This document shows, piece after piece, positions 19,630 to 29,374 of a DNA stretch of 63,669 bases. The position numbers and the translations under genes are program-made. Origin of the DNA: Flavobacterium sp. ACAM 123 (lineage in GTDB: Bacteria > Bacteroidota > Bacteroidia > Flavobacteriales > Flavobacteriaceae); assembly GCF_000264055.1 (NCBI RefSeq), contig NZ_AJXL01000005.1:1-63669 (forward strand), read 5' to 3'. Under the pieces are notes generated by a model that was not told the origin of the DNA, ran no database searches, and worked only from the letters and a program-made list of their open reading frames with translations. Position 1 is the stretch's first letter. The number at the start of each line of letters is the position of its first letter.

Positions 19630-20097
19630 ATTTATTTCTGTATGTCTTTTTTTTTGATCCATTCTATCGCCCCTTTTTTTCTGCATTCTTTCTGACCTTC
19701 TTGTTTCTTGCTTACTTTTCATAGTATTCCATTTTTCAAACTGATCTTCAGGTAAGATATTTTTCATTTTGGCTTTCATGTTAATGTGCTCGTCTAGCAT
19801 TTGACTTTTTCTTGTGACACGCTCGTCTGAAGAAAGTTGTGAATTCAAATCTTTATTTGCTTTCCTTTCTTTCATTCGTGATTCTCGTTTAGCAGTTTGC
19901 CCGACGATGATACTTTTCATCTGTCCTTGCTGTTTTACACTCAATTCCAGTTCTAAAGTTATTTTTTTCAACATCAATTGATTGCTTTGCTCAAGAGTGA
20001 ATTTTTCCATTTCAGCTCTTTTAGGCCTGTCTTTTCTGTCTTTTGCAACACCGGTCATACTAACAACAAATACTACCGCGATAATTAATTTTTTCAT
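19618..20097 (-). CDS. small secreted Spy/CpxP-like hypothetical protein
   Basis: The 159-residue protein has a signal peptide (MKKLIIAVVFVVSMTGVA) and a very basic, helical mature part: FTLEQSNQLMLKKITLELELSVKQQGQMKSI and ILPEDQFEKWNTMKSKQETRRSERMQKKRGD. The pattern of a helix, then a Q/K-rich helix, then LPEDQFEKW followed by Arg/Lys-rich tail, is like the LTxxQ-type periplasmic proteins (Spy/CpxP and DUF4890-like). It is likely periplasmic. Role not established; annotation by resemblance only. Confidence 0.7.
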   Translation of the reverse strand: MKKLIIAVVFVVSMTGVAKDRKDRPKRAEMEKFTLEQSNQLMLKKITLELELSVKQQGQMKSIIVGQTAKRESRMKERKANKDLNSQLSSDERVTRKSQMLDEHINMKAKMKNILPEDQFEKWNTMKSKQETRRSERMQKKRGDRMDQKKRHTEINLIR

Positions 20098-20222
20098 TTC
20101 TATTGTTTTAGAGTTATGTTTATCAGATGCGTATCATTAAATAAGGTTTAATCCCATAATGAAAGTTTAGTAGAAGTGATATTTGTCAAATAGAATTGAA
20201 AAGAAAGATCTGCCTTTGCACG

Positions 20223-20435
20223 ATGAAAAAATGTACGGTCATAATTATTCTCGTTTTGTTTCTAAAACCAGTATTTCCGGTTCTAGACTATGCTGTAAAT
20301 AATGATTATCTATCGAAAGTACTTTGCATCAATAAAGACAAACCAGAACTTAAATGTTATGGCAAATGTCATTTGTTGAAAGAATTGGCGAAGGCTTCAG
20401 AAGAGGACAGACCCATTTCTTCTGATAAAAAGTAA
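20223..20435 (+). CDS. small conserved flavobacterial membrane protein
   Basis: I choose the ATG at 20223, since the frame otherwise begins at TTG 20196 and CTTTTG/TTTG-like promoter bases lie between. The 70-residue product has an N-terminal membrane or signal segment (MKKCTVIIILVLFLKPVFPVLDYAVN), then VLCINKDKPELKCYGKCHLLKEL with three Cys, and ends AKASEEDRPISSDKK. Relatives I recall from Flavobacterium are about 120-130 residues, with the same start and a longer tail; this copy stops early and the following bases do not clearly continue the family. It may be a shortened version. Function unknown, often near metal uptake genes. Confidence 0.65.
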   Translation: MKKCTVIIILVLFLKPVFPVLDYAVNNDYLSKVLCINKDKPELKCYGKCHLLKELAKASEEDRPISSDKK

Positions 20436-20690
20436 AGTTCAAATCTTTTTGTTGACCTCAATCACTTTAGTTCTGGCATTGTAGCTTCAGCTGCTTTAGA
20501 TTCTATTTTAAGACAAAGTGGAAAACTGGGAATTATACTTTCTGAAACATAAAAAGCACAACTAAGCACTTTCTTATTTATAAATATTTTGAATAAATAG
20601 TGTAGCGGTACTGTATTTCTAACTTTTGATATTATCTTTATGGCATTCCCCTTGTGAGATTAACTACTCCTTTTAATTTATTTCAATACT

Positions 20691-21716
20691 ATGACAACAA
20701 AGAGCAACTTAATTACACAAAAGATTTCTTTCTTTTCAACACAGTCTTACGATAAAGTCTTCTTCGAAAAGTACAATGCTGATTTTGGCTTTGAATTAGA
20801 GTTTTTTGAAGTTCAATTGAATTCTCGTACTATAAATTTAATGCAGGATACTGCTATTGTGTGCGTTTTTGTTAACGATGTTGTAGATGCCGAAGTCATT
20901 GAAAAACTGGCAGAAAATGGCGTGAAAATTATAGCATTGCGTTGTGCAGGCTTTAATAATGTTGATCTTATAGCTGCAAATAAAGCAGGTATCAGAGTTT
21001 GTCGTGTGCCATCGTATTCTCCCGAGGCTGTGGCTGAGCATGCTATGGCAATGATATTGACTTTAAATCGTAAAACACATAAAGCGTACAATCGAGTGCG
21101 GGAACAAAATTTTTCGTTAAACGGACTTTTGGGTTTTGATTTACATGGTAAAACAGTAGGGGTTATAGGAACCGGAAATATAGGTAAAGCATTTGCTAAA
21201 ATTGTTTTAGGCTTTGGTTGTAAAGTTTTAGCTTTTGATATCAATAAAGATCAAGAAATGGAAAAGTTGGGAGTGCAATATGAACCCATAGAGACTATCT
21301 TTAAATCGGCTGATATCATTTCTTTGCATTGTCCATTAAATGATAGTACAAAGCACATGATAAATCAAAGTTCGCTTTTGCAAATGAAAGATAATATCAT
21401 GCTTATTAATACCAGCAGAGGAGCTTTAATTAATACTACAGATATTATCGAAGCGCTAAAAAATGGTAAAGTTGGTTATTTAGGGATTGATGTATACGAA
21501 CAAGAAGAGAAATTATTCTTTAAAGATTTGTCTGAAGATATTATCCAAGACGATGATATACAGCGACTAACGAGTTTTCCTAATATGTTGCTAACTGCTC
21601 ATCAGGCATTTTTCACTAATGAAGCACTTACCCAAATTGCGCTCACTACTTTTAGAAATGTATCTGATTTGATCATTAAAAAGGACATTGATAATAAAGT
21701 AGCACTATTAAATTAA
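20691..21716 (+). CDS. ldhA: 2-hydroxyacid dehydrogenase (D-lactate dehydrogenase-like)
   Basis: The 341-residue NAD-dependent D-2-hydroxyacid dehydrogenase probably reduces pyruvate to D-lactate. The order is the N-terminal substrate domain with RCAGFNNVDLIAANKAGIRV, the Rossmann domain with VGVIGTGNIGKAFAKI (NAD binding), the signature LHCPLNDSTKHMIN, then MLINTSRGALINT, and the catalytic His in TAHQAFFTNEA. Active-site Arg (near RCAG or NTSRG), Glu (DVYEQEEKLFF) and His are all present. Length is normal for the LdhA group. The gene is convergent with lysS and shares a hairpin terminator with it. Confidence 0.9.
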   Translation: MTTKSNLITQKISFFSTQSYDKVFFEKYNADFGFELEFFEVQLNSRTINLMQDTAIVCVFVNDVVDAEVIEKLAENGVKIIALRCAGFNNVDLIAANKAGIRVCRVPSYSPEAVAEHAMAMILTLNRKTHKAYNRVREQNFSLNGLLGFDLHGKTVGVIGTGNIGKAFAKIVLGFGCKVLAFDINKDQEMEKLGVQYEPIETIFKSADIISLHCPLNDSTKHMINQSSLLQMKDNIMLINTSRGALINTTDIIEALKNGKVGYLGIDVYEQEEKLFFKDLSEDIIQDDDIQRLTSFPNMLLTAHQAFFTNEALTQIALTTFRNVSDLIIKKDIDNKVALLN

Positions 21717-21722
21717 ATGAAA

Positions 21723-21752
21723 AGAGGCTGTTCGAAAATGACAGCCTCTCTT
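21723..21752. terminator. terminator between the dehydrogenase and lysS
   Basis: AGAGGCTGT (21723-21731) pairs with ACAGCCTCT (21741-21749), followed by a T-rich stretch on the plus strand. It lies between convergent stop codons and may serve both. Confidence 0.7.
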
Positions 21753-21772
21753 CTATATTTTATATGTAAAAA

Positions 21773-23482
21773 TTATTCCTTCAAGCGACAAGCCTTAGTA
21801 TCTCCAACAACAATGACTTCGGTCATTCCTAAAGAAGATAAATTTTTCATCGCTTTATCCCATTTTTTACCGCTCAATTCTGATTTTATTTTCAATAAGC
21901 CAAATTCCATTTGGTCTTCATTAGCTCGCAATAAAGAAACAATCAGTTTTTCATCGTCTTCCAGCTCCACTTGAACTTGTTTTTTCTCGGGTCGCATTTG
22001 AGGGAACAACAACACTTCTTGGATAGAGGCATTATTAGTCAAATACATGATCAAACGATCCATTCCTATTCCCATACCTGATGTAGGAGGCATTCCGTAT
22101 TCTAAAGCTCTAAGGAAATCTTCATCAATAAACTCAGTTGCTTCATCATCTCCTTTTGCAGCTAATTTTAGTTGCTCTTCAAAACGTTCTCTTTGGTCAA
22201 TAGGGTCATTTAATTCAGAGTAGGCGTTTGCTACTTCTTTACCGCAAACCATTAATTCAAAACGTTCTGTTAATTCAGGATTGTCTCTGTGTTGTTTACA
22301 CAAGGGAGACATTTCCTTTGGATAATCCGTAATGAAAGTGGGTTGGATATAGTTTCCTTCGCATTTAGCGCCAAAAATTTCATCAATCAATTTTCCTTTA
22401 CCCATCGTTGCATCCACATCAATTCCCATTCCTTTTGCTGCATCAAATAATTCCGCTTCACTTTTACCAGAAATATCAAAACCAGTAAAATGTTTAATAG
22501 AATCAGTCATCGTAACGCGCGCATACGGAGCTTTGAAGTTTATTTTATGCTCGCCAAAGGTAGCTTCGCTTGTTCCGTTTACCGCGACAGCACAATGCTC
22601 TAAAAGGTCTTCGGCAAATTTCATCATCCAGTTGTAATCTTTGTAGGCTACATATATTTCCATGGCGGTAAATTCTGGGTTGTGCGTTCTGTCCATTCCT
22701 TCGTTACGGAAGTTCTTTGAAAACTCATATACTCCTTCAAAACCACCAACAATCAATCTTTTTAAATACAACTCATTGGCAATACGCATGTACAAGGGCA
22801 TGTCAAGCGAGTTGTGGTGCGTGATAAACGGTCGCGCTGCAGCACCACCAGGAATTGGCTGTAAAACAGGTGTTTCCACTTCAAGATAGCCTCTATCGTT
22901 AAAGAAAGAACGCATAGCATTGAACATTTTTGTCCTCTTGATAAAAGTTTGTTTTACATGATCGTTCACCGTTAAATCTACATAACGACGACGGTATCTT
23001 TGTTCTGGATCTGCAAATGCATCATATGTTTTACCATCAGCATCAGTTTTCACAACAGGAAGTGGTTTCAAGGCTTTTGCTAAAACAGTCATTCCGTAGA
23101 TATGAACCGATATTTCACCTACCTGAGTTCTGAATACCGTTCCGCGAACCCCAATAAAATCGCCAATATCCAATAGTTTTTTGAAAACTACATTGTACAT
23201 TGTTTTCTCTGCGTCAGTTGAAATATCATCTCTCGCAACATAGATTTGAATGCGCCCTTCCGCGTCTTTCAATTCCGCAAACGAAGCCTTTCCCATGATG
23301 CGTTTTCCCATCAACCGACCTGCTAAAACTACTTCCTTTCCTTCGTACTTATCAAAATCGGCAAGGATGTCGCTGGAATAAGCGGTAATTACAAATTCGT
23401 TTGCAGGATAAGGGTCAATCCCTAATTCGCGTAATTGGGTGAGTGCTTCTCTACGAAGTGTTTCTTGTTCGGATAATGCCAT
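21773..23482 (-). CDS. lysS: lysine--tRNA ligase, class II
   Basis: The 569-residue class II lysyl-tRNA synthetase has an N-terminal OB anticodon-binding domain (VVLAGRLMGKRIMGKASFAEL, residues about 50-150) and the class II core with motif 2 FRNEGMDRTHNPEFTAMEIY and motif 3 GMGIGMDRLIMYLTN. A C-terminal extension of about 70 residues follows the usual end (LFPQMRPE), as in Flavobacteria. It charges tRNA-Lys. A textbook -33/-7 promoter lies just upstream on the minus strand at 23504-23535. Confidence 0.98.
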   Translation of the reverse strand: MALSEQETLRREALTQLRELGIDPYPANEFVITAYSSDILADFDKYEGKEVVLAGRLMGKRIMGKASFAELKDAEGRIQIYVARDDISTDAEKTMYNVVFKKLLDIGDFIGVRGTVFRTQVGEISVHIYGMTVLAKALKPLPVVKTDADGKTYDAFADPEQRYRRRYVDLTVNDHVKQTFIKRTKMFNAMRSFFNDRGYLEVETPVLQPIPGGAAARPFITHHNSLDMPLYMRIANELYLKRLIVGGFEGVYEFSKNFRNEGMDRTHNPEFTAMEIYVAYKDYNWMMKFAEDLLEHCAVAVNGTSEATFGEHKINFKAPYARVTMTDSIKHFTGFDISGKSEAELFDAAKGMGIDVDATMGKGKLIDEIFGAKCEGNYIQPTFITDYPKEMSPLCKQHRDNPELTERFELMVCGKEVANAYSELNDPIDQRERFEEQLKLAAKGDDEATEFIDEDFLRALEYGMPPTSGMGIGMDRLIMYLTNNASIQEVLLFPQMRPEKKQVQVELEDDEKLIVSLLRANEDQMEFGLLKIKSELSGKKWDKAMKNLSSLGMTEVIVVGDTKACRLKE

Positions 23483-23503
23483 TTTATGCTATTTTTAAGT
23501 CTG

Positions 23504-23535
23504 CAAATATAGTCTTTATGTGTTAAAGTTGCAAA
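23504..23535 (-). promoter_or_regulatory. lysS promoter
   Basis: On the minus strand TTTG (complement of 23532-23535) and TATATTTG (complement of 23504-23511) are separated by 20 bases, an excellent match to the Bacteroidota -33/-7 promoter. It lies about 20 bases upstream of the lysS ATG. Confidence 0.65.
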
Positions 23536-23631
23536 GTCATAAAGTCTTATAATTGCAGTGTTGAAAGAGCTGTTTTCAGGAGCACTAATTTATATTACTT
23601 CAATTGCGAGTTGTCCTGCTCTCCCCTTTAT

Positions 23632-23661
23632 CTCTCTGTCCCGAAGCTTCGGGATAGAGAG
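23632..23661. repeat. 30-base imperfect palindrome with CCCGAAGCTTCGGGA core
   Basis: The two 15-base halves are complementary except for one G-T pair, centred on AAGCTT. Palindromes with this core are scattered through Flavobacterium intergenic regions in my recollection. It may be a terminator-like hairpin or a small mobile repeat. Confidence 0.6.
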
Positions 23662-23805
23662 GATATCGGCTCAATCAGGGCTATTCACCGTGATTTTGTT
23701 TTTTAAAGGCGTTTTTCAAATTAAAAACCATTAAATAATCGGAAATTAATTACATTTATATAAAAATAGTTAAAGTGAAAATCTATAAATAAGGATGCAT
23801 AACAA

Positions 23806-24543
23806 ATGAAAAAATACTTTTACTTTTTGATATTGGCAGTTTTCGCTAGCAGCTGCCAAGTCAGCGAAACCATTTATCTCAACGAGGATGGCAGCGGTAA
23901 AATTGAAGTCGTGGAGCTTCGTGATGAACACAGCTATATGCAGATTGCAGGGGCTAATTATTCCAAAGAAGAAAAGTACGTCGACACCTCCTATACTTTT
24001 AGCGACGTCGTTTTAAAATACAACGACACCTTTTTAAAATTTACGAAGTCGGAACAGGAGCTATTCTCTACCTATAAAGAGGTGAATGTGCATGTCAAAA
24101 AAAGTTCTTATGATAAAGAATTTAGAACAGAGTTTACGCAATCTTTCGATAAAATAGAAGCCATTCCAGATTTATATAAAACAGAAGATTATGCGGATGA
24201 TCTGGAGCATAATTATGCGCTAACTGCTGAAAAGCATTATTATAAGGTGAGTTATGACTTTGACGGAACCGTTTTTAATAGAATTGTAAAAATCACTGAT
24301 GTAGCAGAACTTGAAAAAGCGTCGGGACGAATTGATACTTTAAAAATTCAAGGGTCAAGATTTAATTTGGTGCAAACCTTTACGTTGAGCTATAATTTTT
24401 CTCGAAAAATAAAATCGGTTTCGAATGTGAATGCTAAAATCAGTCCCGACAAGAAATCATTGTCGTTGCAACTACTTTTGACTGATTGTTTACAAAACCC
24501 GCAAGGAACAGCGCTGGAAGTAGTGTTGGAAAATGCCCTGTAG
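23806..24543 (+). CDS. hypothetical lipoprotein
   Basis: The 245-residue protein has a signal peptide and lipobox (FASSC, Cys 17). It starts its mature part with QVSETIYLNEDGSGKIEVVELRDEHS, a pattern I know from a conserved flavobacterial lipoprotein family with an ETIxLNxDGSG start. The rest is alternating beta-strand-like (FTLSYNFSRKIKSVSNVNAKISPDKKSLSLQL). Function unknown. It precedes lipB in the same direction, but lipB has its own -7 element, so the link may be only positional. Confidence 0.8.
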   Translation: MKKYFYFLILAVFASSCQVSETIYLNEDGSGKIEVVELRDEHSYMQIAGANYSKEEKYVDTSYTFSDVVLKYNDTFLKFTKSEQELFSTYKEVNVHVKKSSYDKEFRTEFTQSFDKIEAIPDLYKTEDYADDLEHNYALTAEKHYYKVSYDFDGTVFNRIVKITDVAELEKASGRIDTLKIQGSRFNLVQTFTLSYNFSRKIKSVSNVNAKISPDKKSLSLQLLLTDCLQNPQGTALEVVLENAL

Positions 24544-24586
24544 TAGACTTTCTTGTTTTATAACTTTAAGTCAATAAAATCCTTTG

Positions 24587-24594
24587 TAACTTTG
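24587..24594 (+). promoter_or_regulatory. -7 promoter element for lipB
   Basis: TAACTTTG fits TAnnTTTG, 17 bases before the lipB start. No clear -33 element at the usual distance. Confidence 0.45.
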
Positions 24595-24611
24595 CCATTC
24601 AAAGAAGAAAA

Positions 24612-25319
24612 ATGAATAAGACGATGCAACTACAAGATTTAGGAAACAAAGACTATAAAGAAACTTGGGAATACCAGGAAGAATTGTTCAAAGGAATCGT
24701 TGATTTGAAAATCAGAAATAGGAGAGAGGAGCTTACTTTAGAGACGCCTAATTATCTTTTGTTCGTGGAACATCCTCACGTGTATACCTTGGGAAAAAGC
24801 GGTGATTTGTCTAACTTACTATTGTCCGAAAAACAACTCGAAGACAAAGGCGCTACGTTCTACAAAATAAACCGTGGTGGCGATATCACGTATCATGGAC
24901 CCGGCCAAATTGTAGGATATCCGATAATAGATCTAGAGAACTTCTTTACAGACATCCATAAATATTTGCGTTTTCTGGAAGAAGCCATTATTCTTACTTT
25001 ACAGGAATATGCTATAGAATGCGGCCGTAGTGATGGTGAAACTGGGGTTTGGTTAGGTGTAGGAACTCCATTTGCCAGAAAAATTTGTGCTATGGGTGTA
25101 CGTGCATCACGTTGGGTTACTATGCATGGGTTTGCCTTAAACGTAAATGCCGACTTGGGTTATTTTGACAATATCATTCCTTGCGGTATTCGTGGAAAGG
25201 CAGTAACCTCTTTAAACGTCGAACTTGGTGTCGAAAAGGTAGATGAGGAAGAGGTAAAAGAAAAAATCTTGAAACATTTCACGGAGTTATTCGGTTGTGA
25301 GATTCAATCGGCAATGTAA
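24612..25319 (+). CDS. lipB: octanoyltransferase (lipoate biosynthesis)
   Basis: The 235-residue LipB transfers octanoyl from acyl carrier protein to lipoyl domains, the first step of lipoate synthesis. RGGDITYHGPGQIVGYPI (residues 88-105) is the family signature. Catalytic Lys is K157 in ARKICAMG and the acyl-carrying Cys is C191 in IIPCGIRGK. The length is slightly above that of E. coli LipB. lipA is not in this window. Confidence 0.97.
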   Translation: MNKTMQLQDLGNKDYKETWEYQEELFKGIVDLKIRNRREELTLETPNYLLFVEHPHVYTLGKSGDLSNLLLSEKQLEDKGATFYKINRGGDITYHGPGQIVGYPIIDLENFFTDIHKYLRFLEEAIILTLQEYAIECGRSDGETGVWLGVGTPFARKICAMGVRASRWVTMHGFALNVNADLGYFDNIIPCGIRGKAVTSLNVELGVEKVDEEEVKEKILKHFTELFGCEIQSAM

Positions 25320-25416
25320 AATCGTTAATCAACAATCTAAAATCCTTTTTTAATCAAGTAATATTTTAAAAAGACAAAGCACTATTCCATTAAGTCTCCC
25401 TTTGCTTTGGCGAAGA

Positions 25417-26076
25417 TTAAATATCTAACTTCAATTGCTCTGGTAATAACTTGAACGTCATTCGGTGGTATTTAGTAACACCATATTTTCTGATGGCGTC
25501 ACGGTGTTCCTTAGTTGGATAGCCTTTATTTTGTTTCCAGTTGTACATGGGGAATTCCTCGTGAATCCGATTCATATACTCGTCGCGATATGTTTTAGCT
25601 AATACGGATGCTGCAGCAATACTCATGAATTTTGCGTCGCCTTTTACAATACTACTATTGGGTATAGAAGTCAAAATGCCGATTTCTGCTGCTGTAAAAA
25701 TTTTTCCACTACAGTTTTTTATGCCTTTTTTTCGAATAAAAGGACTGTTTCCATCGACTATGATGTAATCGGGTTGCGGACTGAGTTTCAAAATGCATTC
25801 CTGCATTGCTTTAATCGATGCGTTCAGGATATTGATGCTGTCGATTTCTAAAGGCTCTAGATGAGTCACCGCGAAGGTTATGGCTTGCTGTTCGATTAAA
25901 TGTCGTAAGGTTTCTCGTGCTTTTTCAGACAGTTGCTTACTGTCATTCAGGATTATATTCTCAAAATTAGAGGGGAGGATTACTGCGGCGGCGGTAACAG
26001 GTCCCGCAAGACAACCGCGACCGGCTTCATCGGTTCCAGATTCTAAAAGGATTTTTGAAAAACTAAGTTCGAGCAT
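25417..26076 (-). CDS. rnhB: ribonuclease HII
   Basis: The 219-residue RNase HII cleaves RNA in RNA-DNA hybrids and removes misincorporated ribonucleotides. [14 protein letters not shown] near residues 14-27 holds the first catalytic pair D16 and E17 and the substrate-reading GRG motif. The later acidic residue is in [11 protein letters not shown], and [21 protein letters not shown] has the conserved second half. The length is normal. A TAAATTTG -7 element on the minus strand (26081-26088) lies right upstream. Confidence 0.97.
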   Translation of the reverse strand: MLELSFSKILLESGTDEAGRGCLAGPVTAAAVILPSNFENIILNDSKQLSEKARETLRHLIEQQAITFAVTHLEPLEIDSINILNASIKAMQECILKLSPQPDYIIVDGNSPFIRKKGIKNCSGKIFTAAEIGILTSIPNSSIVKGDAKFMSIAAASVLAKTYRDEYMNRIHEEFPMYNWKQNKGYPTKEHRDAIRKYGVTKYHRMTFKLLPEQLKLDI

Positions 26077-26421
26077 ATAGCAAATTTAATAAAAAAAATA
26101 TTCGATTGTGTGTATAATAAGGTGTGGTCAGAATTTCTCTCTTTATTAATTGGAAGAATGGCTTTTTTTGGTAGCGTAATAGTGTATAAAAAAGCATGAT
26201 TTTAGGAAGCATTGGCATGTAAATAGGCAAATAGAGTACTGGGTGCTAAATTATTAATAGCTGTTTGAGTTAATTTAAAAATATAATTCTATTTTTACGG
26301 GGTTAATAGCTGGCCTTTAATTAAAACTAATTAATAAGAGTCTGATACCAGTTCAATAAAAACCTAAAAAACATATATTCTAAAACAACTTCATTACCAA
26401 TAAATTATCTTCGAATCGATT
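26077..26421. other. intergenic region upstream of the subtilase gene
   Basis: 345 AT-rich bases between divergent genes. Apart from the rnhB -7 element I see no gene or repeat. Confidence 0.3.
26081..26088 (-). promoter_or_regulatory. -7 promoter element for rnhB
   Basis: Minus strand reads TAAATTTG, matching TAnnTTTG, only 4 bases before the ATG. If used, the transcript is nearly leaderless. Confidence 0.35.
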
Positions 26422-28383
26422 ATGATAAAAACTACTTTAACAATCTCTATAACTTTCTTACTGCTCGCCTCTTTATCAGGTTTTTCTCAAACAGAACTTC
26501 AAAAAAAAATAATTCAAAAGGAAGGTAATAAAGAAGTGCTCCTCACTATAATAGATCGATTAAACAAAGAACATAAGGAGAATTATAGTAAAACATTAGA
26601 TTTAGCTAAAAAAAGAGGATGGAAAAAAAGATACACTGATAGTCTGGGTAACTTTTATGAGTTAAAAGAAGTTACGAATGATGGGTATCCATTATACTAT
26701 ACTTCCAGTAATATAGGTTCTGCTTTTACTTCTAGGGCTAATAAGTTAATGCCAAACGGAGGTTTGGGGTTAAACCTAACAGGTAAAGAATTGTATGTAG
26801 GGGTTTGGGATCAAGATAATGCGAAGATAAATCATAAAGATTTTGAAGGTAGGGCATTTGTATTTGATAATAATACCAATCCAGTATCATATCATTCTAC
26901 TCATGTAACTGGAACAATTATAAGTTCAGGTGCGAATTCATCTCAGGGTAGTGGGAGAGGAATTGCTTATGAGAGTTATGCGTATATCAGCAATTGGACA
27001 AATGATATAGCGGAAATGGCTACTTTAGCAAACAATAACGGACTCTTACTTTCTAACCATTCTTACGGTTTGGCTTCTGCTGACGCCTCTTTTCCAGAAT
27101 ATATTTTTGGAGCGTATCGACCTGATTCAAGGAATTTAGATCAGGTTGCATTTAATGCACCTTACTATCAGCCGATAATTGCGGCCGGTAATGATAGAAA
27201 TAAAGTACCCAATATTAATGGAACTAAACAAGGTTACGATTTAGTAACAGGTTTTTCGACCTCTAAAAATGCAATCGTAGTTGCGGCGGTGGCACAGTTA
27301 AGCGCAACGGGTTATACTGGACCTACGGATGTTGTAATGTCTAACTTTAGTAGTTGGGGGCCAACAGACGATAATAGAATTAAGCCAGATATCGCTATGA
27401 AGGGGATAGGGGTTTATTCTACATCAGACGCTGCAGATAATATAAGTTACGGTACTTTATCAGGTACTTCAATGGCAGCTCCCGGTGTAACAGGAACATT
27501 GCTATTGTTGCAACAGCATTTTATAAATAATAGTTCAGATAATTTTATGCGATCAGCAACCTTGCGGGGTTTAATTATTCATACTGCTGATGAAGCTGGT
27601 GAAGCTGATGGACCAGACCCTCGATTTGGATGGGGTTTATTAAATGCTGAAAAGGCGGCAGTTTTGATTACGAATGCTTTTCAAGGTGGTAAAAAAGCTA
27701 CTATTCAAGAATTTGACTCAAGAGTATCGACACTTCCAGCATTAATAAATGGTGGTAGCTATAGTAAAACAGTAAAGGCCGTTGGGACACAACCTTTAAT
27801 AGCTACTTTGTCATGGACCGATAGAGCGGGAGTGGCTAATACAGGAACTGTAGATTTGAAGGATCCAGTTTTGATTAATGATTTAGATATAAGAATAACT
27901 AAAGGGGCAGAGACTTATTTTCCATGGAGGCTTAATGATATAAAAAGTTCACCGGCAATCAGAGCAGATAACAATGTGGATAATATTGAAAAAATTGAAG
28001 TTAGGGATGCTGCAGAAGGTCTTTATACAATTACGGTTACTCACAAAGGGAATTTAACGGGAGGTTTTCAAGATTTTTCTTTGATTGTTTCAGGGATTGA
28101 TCAAAATAATTTAGGGCTTAATGAAGTCGATGCCAAAACAATTAGAGTATGGCCAAACCCTACCGTCGGGAAAGTCAATGTTTCTTTACAATCAGATTCC
28201 TCAGAAGACGCTGAAATTTCAGTCTATACTCTTTTAGGTCAAAGAATAATCCATAAAAAACTTAGTGTAAGTAATGGTGAAGTTTATGGAGAAATAAACT
28301 TAGAAAAGTACAATTCAGGAATATTCTTTATGAAAATAATGCAAGGAATGAAAGAATCGACTTTAAAAATAGTTAAAGAATAA
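26422..28383 (+). CDS. S8 family serine peptidase with T9SS type A sorting domain
   Basis: The 653-residue secreted subtilisin-like protease has a Sec signal peptide (about residues 1-22, ending FSQ) and a short N-terminal region. The S8 domain follows with catalytic Asp D130 (YVGVWDQD), His H161 (HSTHVTGTII) and Ser S350 (LSGTSMAAPGVTG), and the oxyanion Asn in IIAAGNDRN. A jelly-roll-like region (about 440-560) is followed by a C-terminal type A sorting domain (about 575-653) beginning VWPNPTVGKVNV and ending MKIMQGMKESTLKIVKE. It should be exported across the outer membrane by the type IX system and act at the surface or outside. A very long hairpin terminator follows. Confidence 0.95.
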   Translation: MIKTTLTISITFLLLASLSGFSQTELQKKIIQKEGNKEVLLTIIDRLNKEHKENYSKTLDLAKKRGWKKRYTDSLGNFYELKEVTNDGYPLYYTSSNIGSAFTSRANKLMPNGGLGLNLTGKELYVGVWDQDNAKINHKDFEGRAFVFDNNTNPVSYHSTHVTGTIISSGANSSQGSGRGIAYESYAYISNWTNDIAEMATLANNNGLLLSNHSYGLASADASFPEYIFGAYRPDSRNLDQVAFNAPYYQPIIAAGNDRNKVPNINGTKQGYDLVTGFSTSKNAIVVAAVAQLSATGYTGPTDVVMSNFSSWGPTDDNRIKPDIAMKGIGVYSTSDAADNISYGTLSGTSMAAPGVTGTLLLLQQHFINNSSDNFMRSATLRGLIIHTADEAGEADGPDPRFGWGLLNAEKAAVLITNAFQGGKKATIQEFDSRVSTLPALINGGSYSKTVKAVGTQPLIATLSWTDRAGVANTGTVDLKDPVLINDLDIRITKGAETYFPWRLNDIKSSPAIRADNNVDNIEKIEVRDAAEGLYTITVTHKGNLTGGFQDFSLIVSGIDQNNLGLNEVDAKTIRVWPNPTVGKVNVSLQSDSSEDAEISVYTLLGQRIIHKKLSVSNGEVYGEINLEKYNSGIFFMKIMQGMKESTLKIVKE

Positions 28384-29374
28384 TTTTCGTCTCATAATTT
28401 TGTTGTAATCGAATTTTTTGTGGGTTCTTGCTACTACTAAAGTAAAATGCCGTATTAAACTCTTCAACTTATTTATGCTGTAAATAAGTTGAAGAGTTTA
28501 ATACGGTTCTTTTTTATAATAAAAACAATCTTTTATTTCAATCATATATTTATGCCTTGGCTTTAGTTTTAATACACATTAGTAAATTGCATTTAGAAAA
28601 GTATTCAAAATATTGTTTTTTATAAAATATAAAGGAGCAAAAAAAGAGATTGCTTTTTAATTATTAAATAATTTCATTTCCTCTCTATTCCTTATGAATA
28701 ACTATTAGCTGTGATTCAAAATAGTAGTCATGAAATATGCTGAATGAAGAACTGTGTTTGCAGTAATAAACGCTGCAAGTTTCTCGTATATTACTTCATC
28801 GGTTCTTGATTTTCAAACAAGAGGGCGCTTCTTCAGTAATCAAGAGCATCCTACGTAGTTTCGAATCCGTATGAATTAATGTTTAATTTAGTTTGAGGAG
28901 GAAAGAATATATTTTGTAAAATGTTGAATGTTTATTTAAAAGATTTGCGAAGTCTGTTTTAAAGGTTCCTAACTTACTTAAATAGTAGATCATTTAGATG
29001 TAGCCAAACACAGTAAATGGCACTTGTGTTTTCTATGACCTCAAGGGTTGTTTGAACGCGAAACGAAATAAGTACCATCTGTGATTTTTATAAGTATTTC
29101 GCCCTCGAGCATTTGATCATTGTTACAAAATTATTCTTTGCCAACTGCATTTATAAGGCGTGCTAATTGCGTTTATTCTTTATTTTCTATTTGGCTTATC
29201 CTATTTTTAAAAATATGTTTTTTATACTTTTTTGGGGCGTAAAGGTCCAAAAAACAGCTCTTTTTATGAACGTCTGTATAGTACTATTATAAAAACGTTA
29301 AATTTTATGATTTGTTTTTGTTTTATGTAAGATATAATTAGCATATTTGTCATAACTAATTCAAAAATTTAAAT
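28384..29374. other. 991-base gene-free region before the SusC gene
   Basis: After the hairpin at 28450-28513 no supported gene remains. Reading both strands I saw only short frames with many stops, and a few protein-like scraps (for example near 28760-28860, minus strand) too weak to name. It may be decayed coding DNA and must contain the SusC/SusD promoter near 29340. Confidence 0.3.
28450..28513 (+). terminator. exceptionally long hairpin terminator
   Basis: A perfect 26-base-pair stem (28450-28475 with 28481-28506) around the loop TGCTG, followed by TTCTTTTTT. Typical terminators have 6-10 pairs. It follows the protease gene by 66 bases. Confidence 0.85.

Larger units (their letters stand above)
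23483..23805. other. intergenic region upstream of lysS and lipoprotein gene
   Basis: This 323-base divergent region holds the lysS promoter (23504-23535) and the palindrome at 23632-23661. Nothing else was recognised. Confidence 0.3.

Noticed and set aside
28384..29374. Search for a tRNA, small RNA or transposase remnant in the 991-base gap
   Set aside because: No cloverleaf, no T-loop with matching acceptor, and no terminal inverted repeats; only a terminator could be supported.
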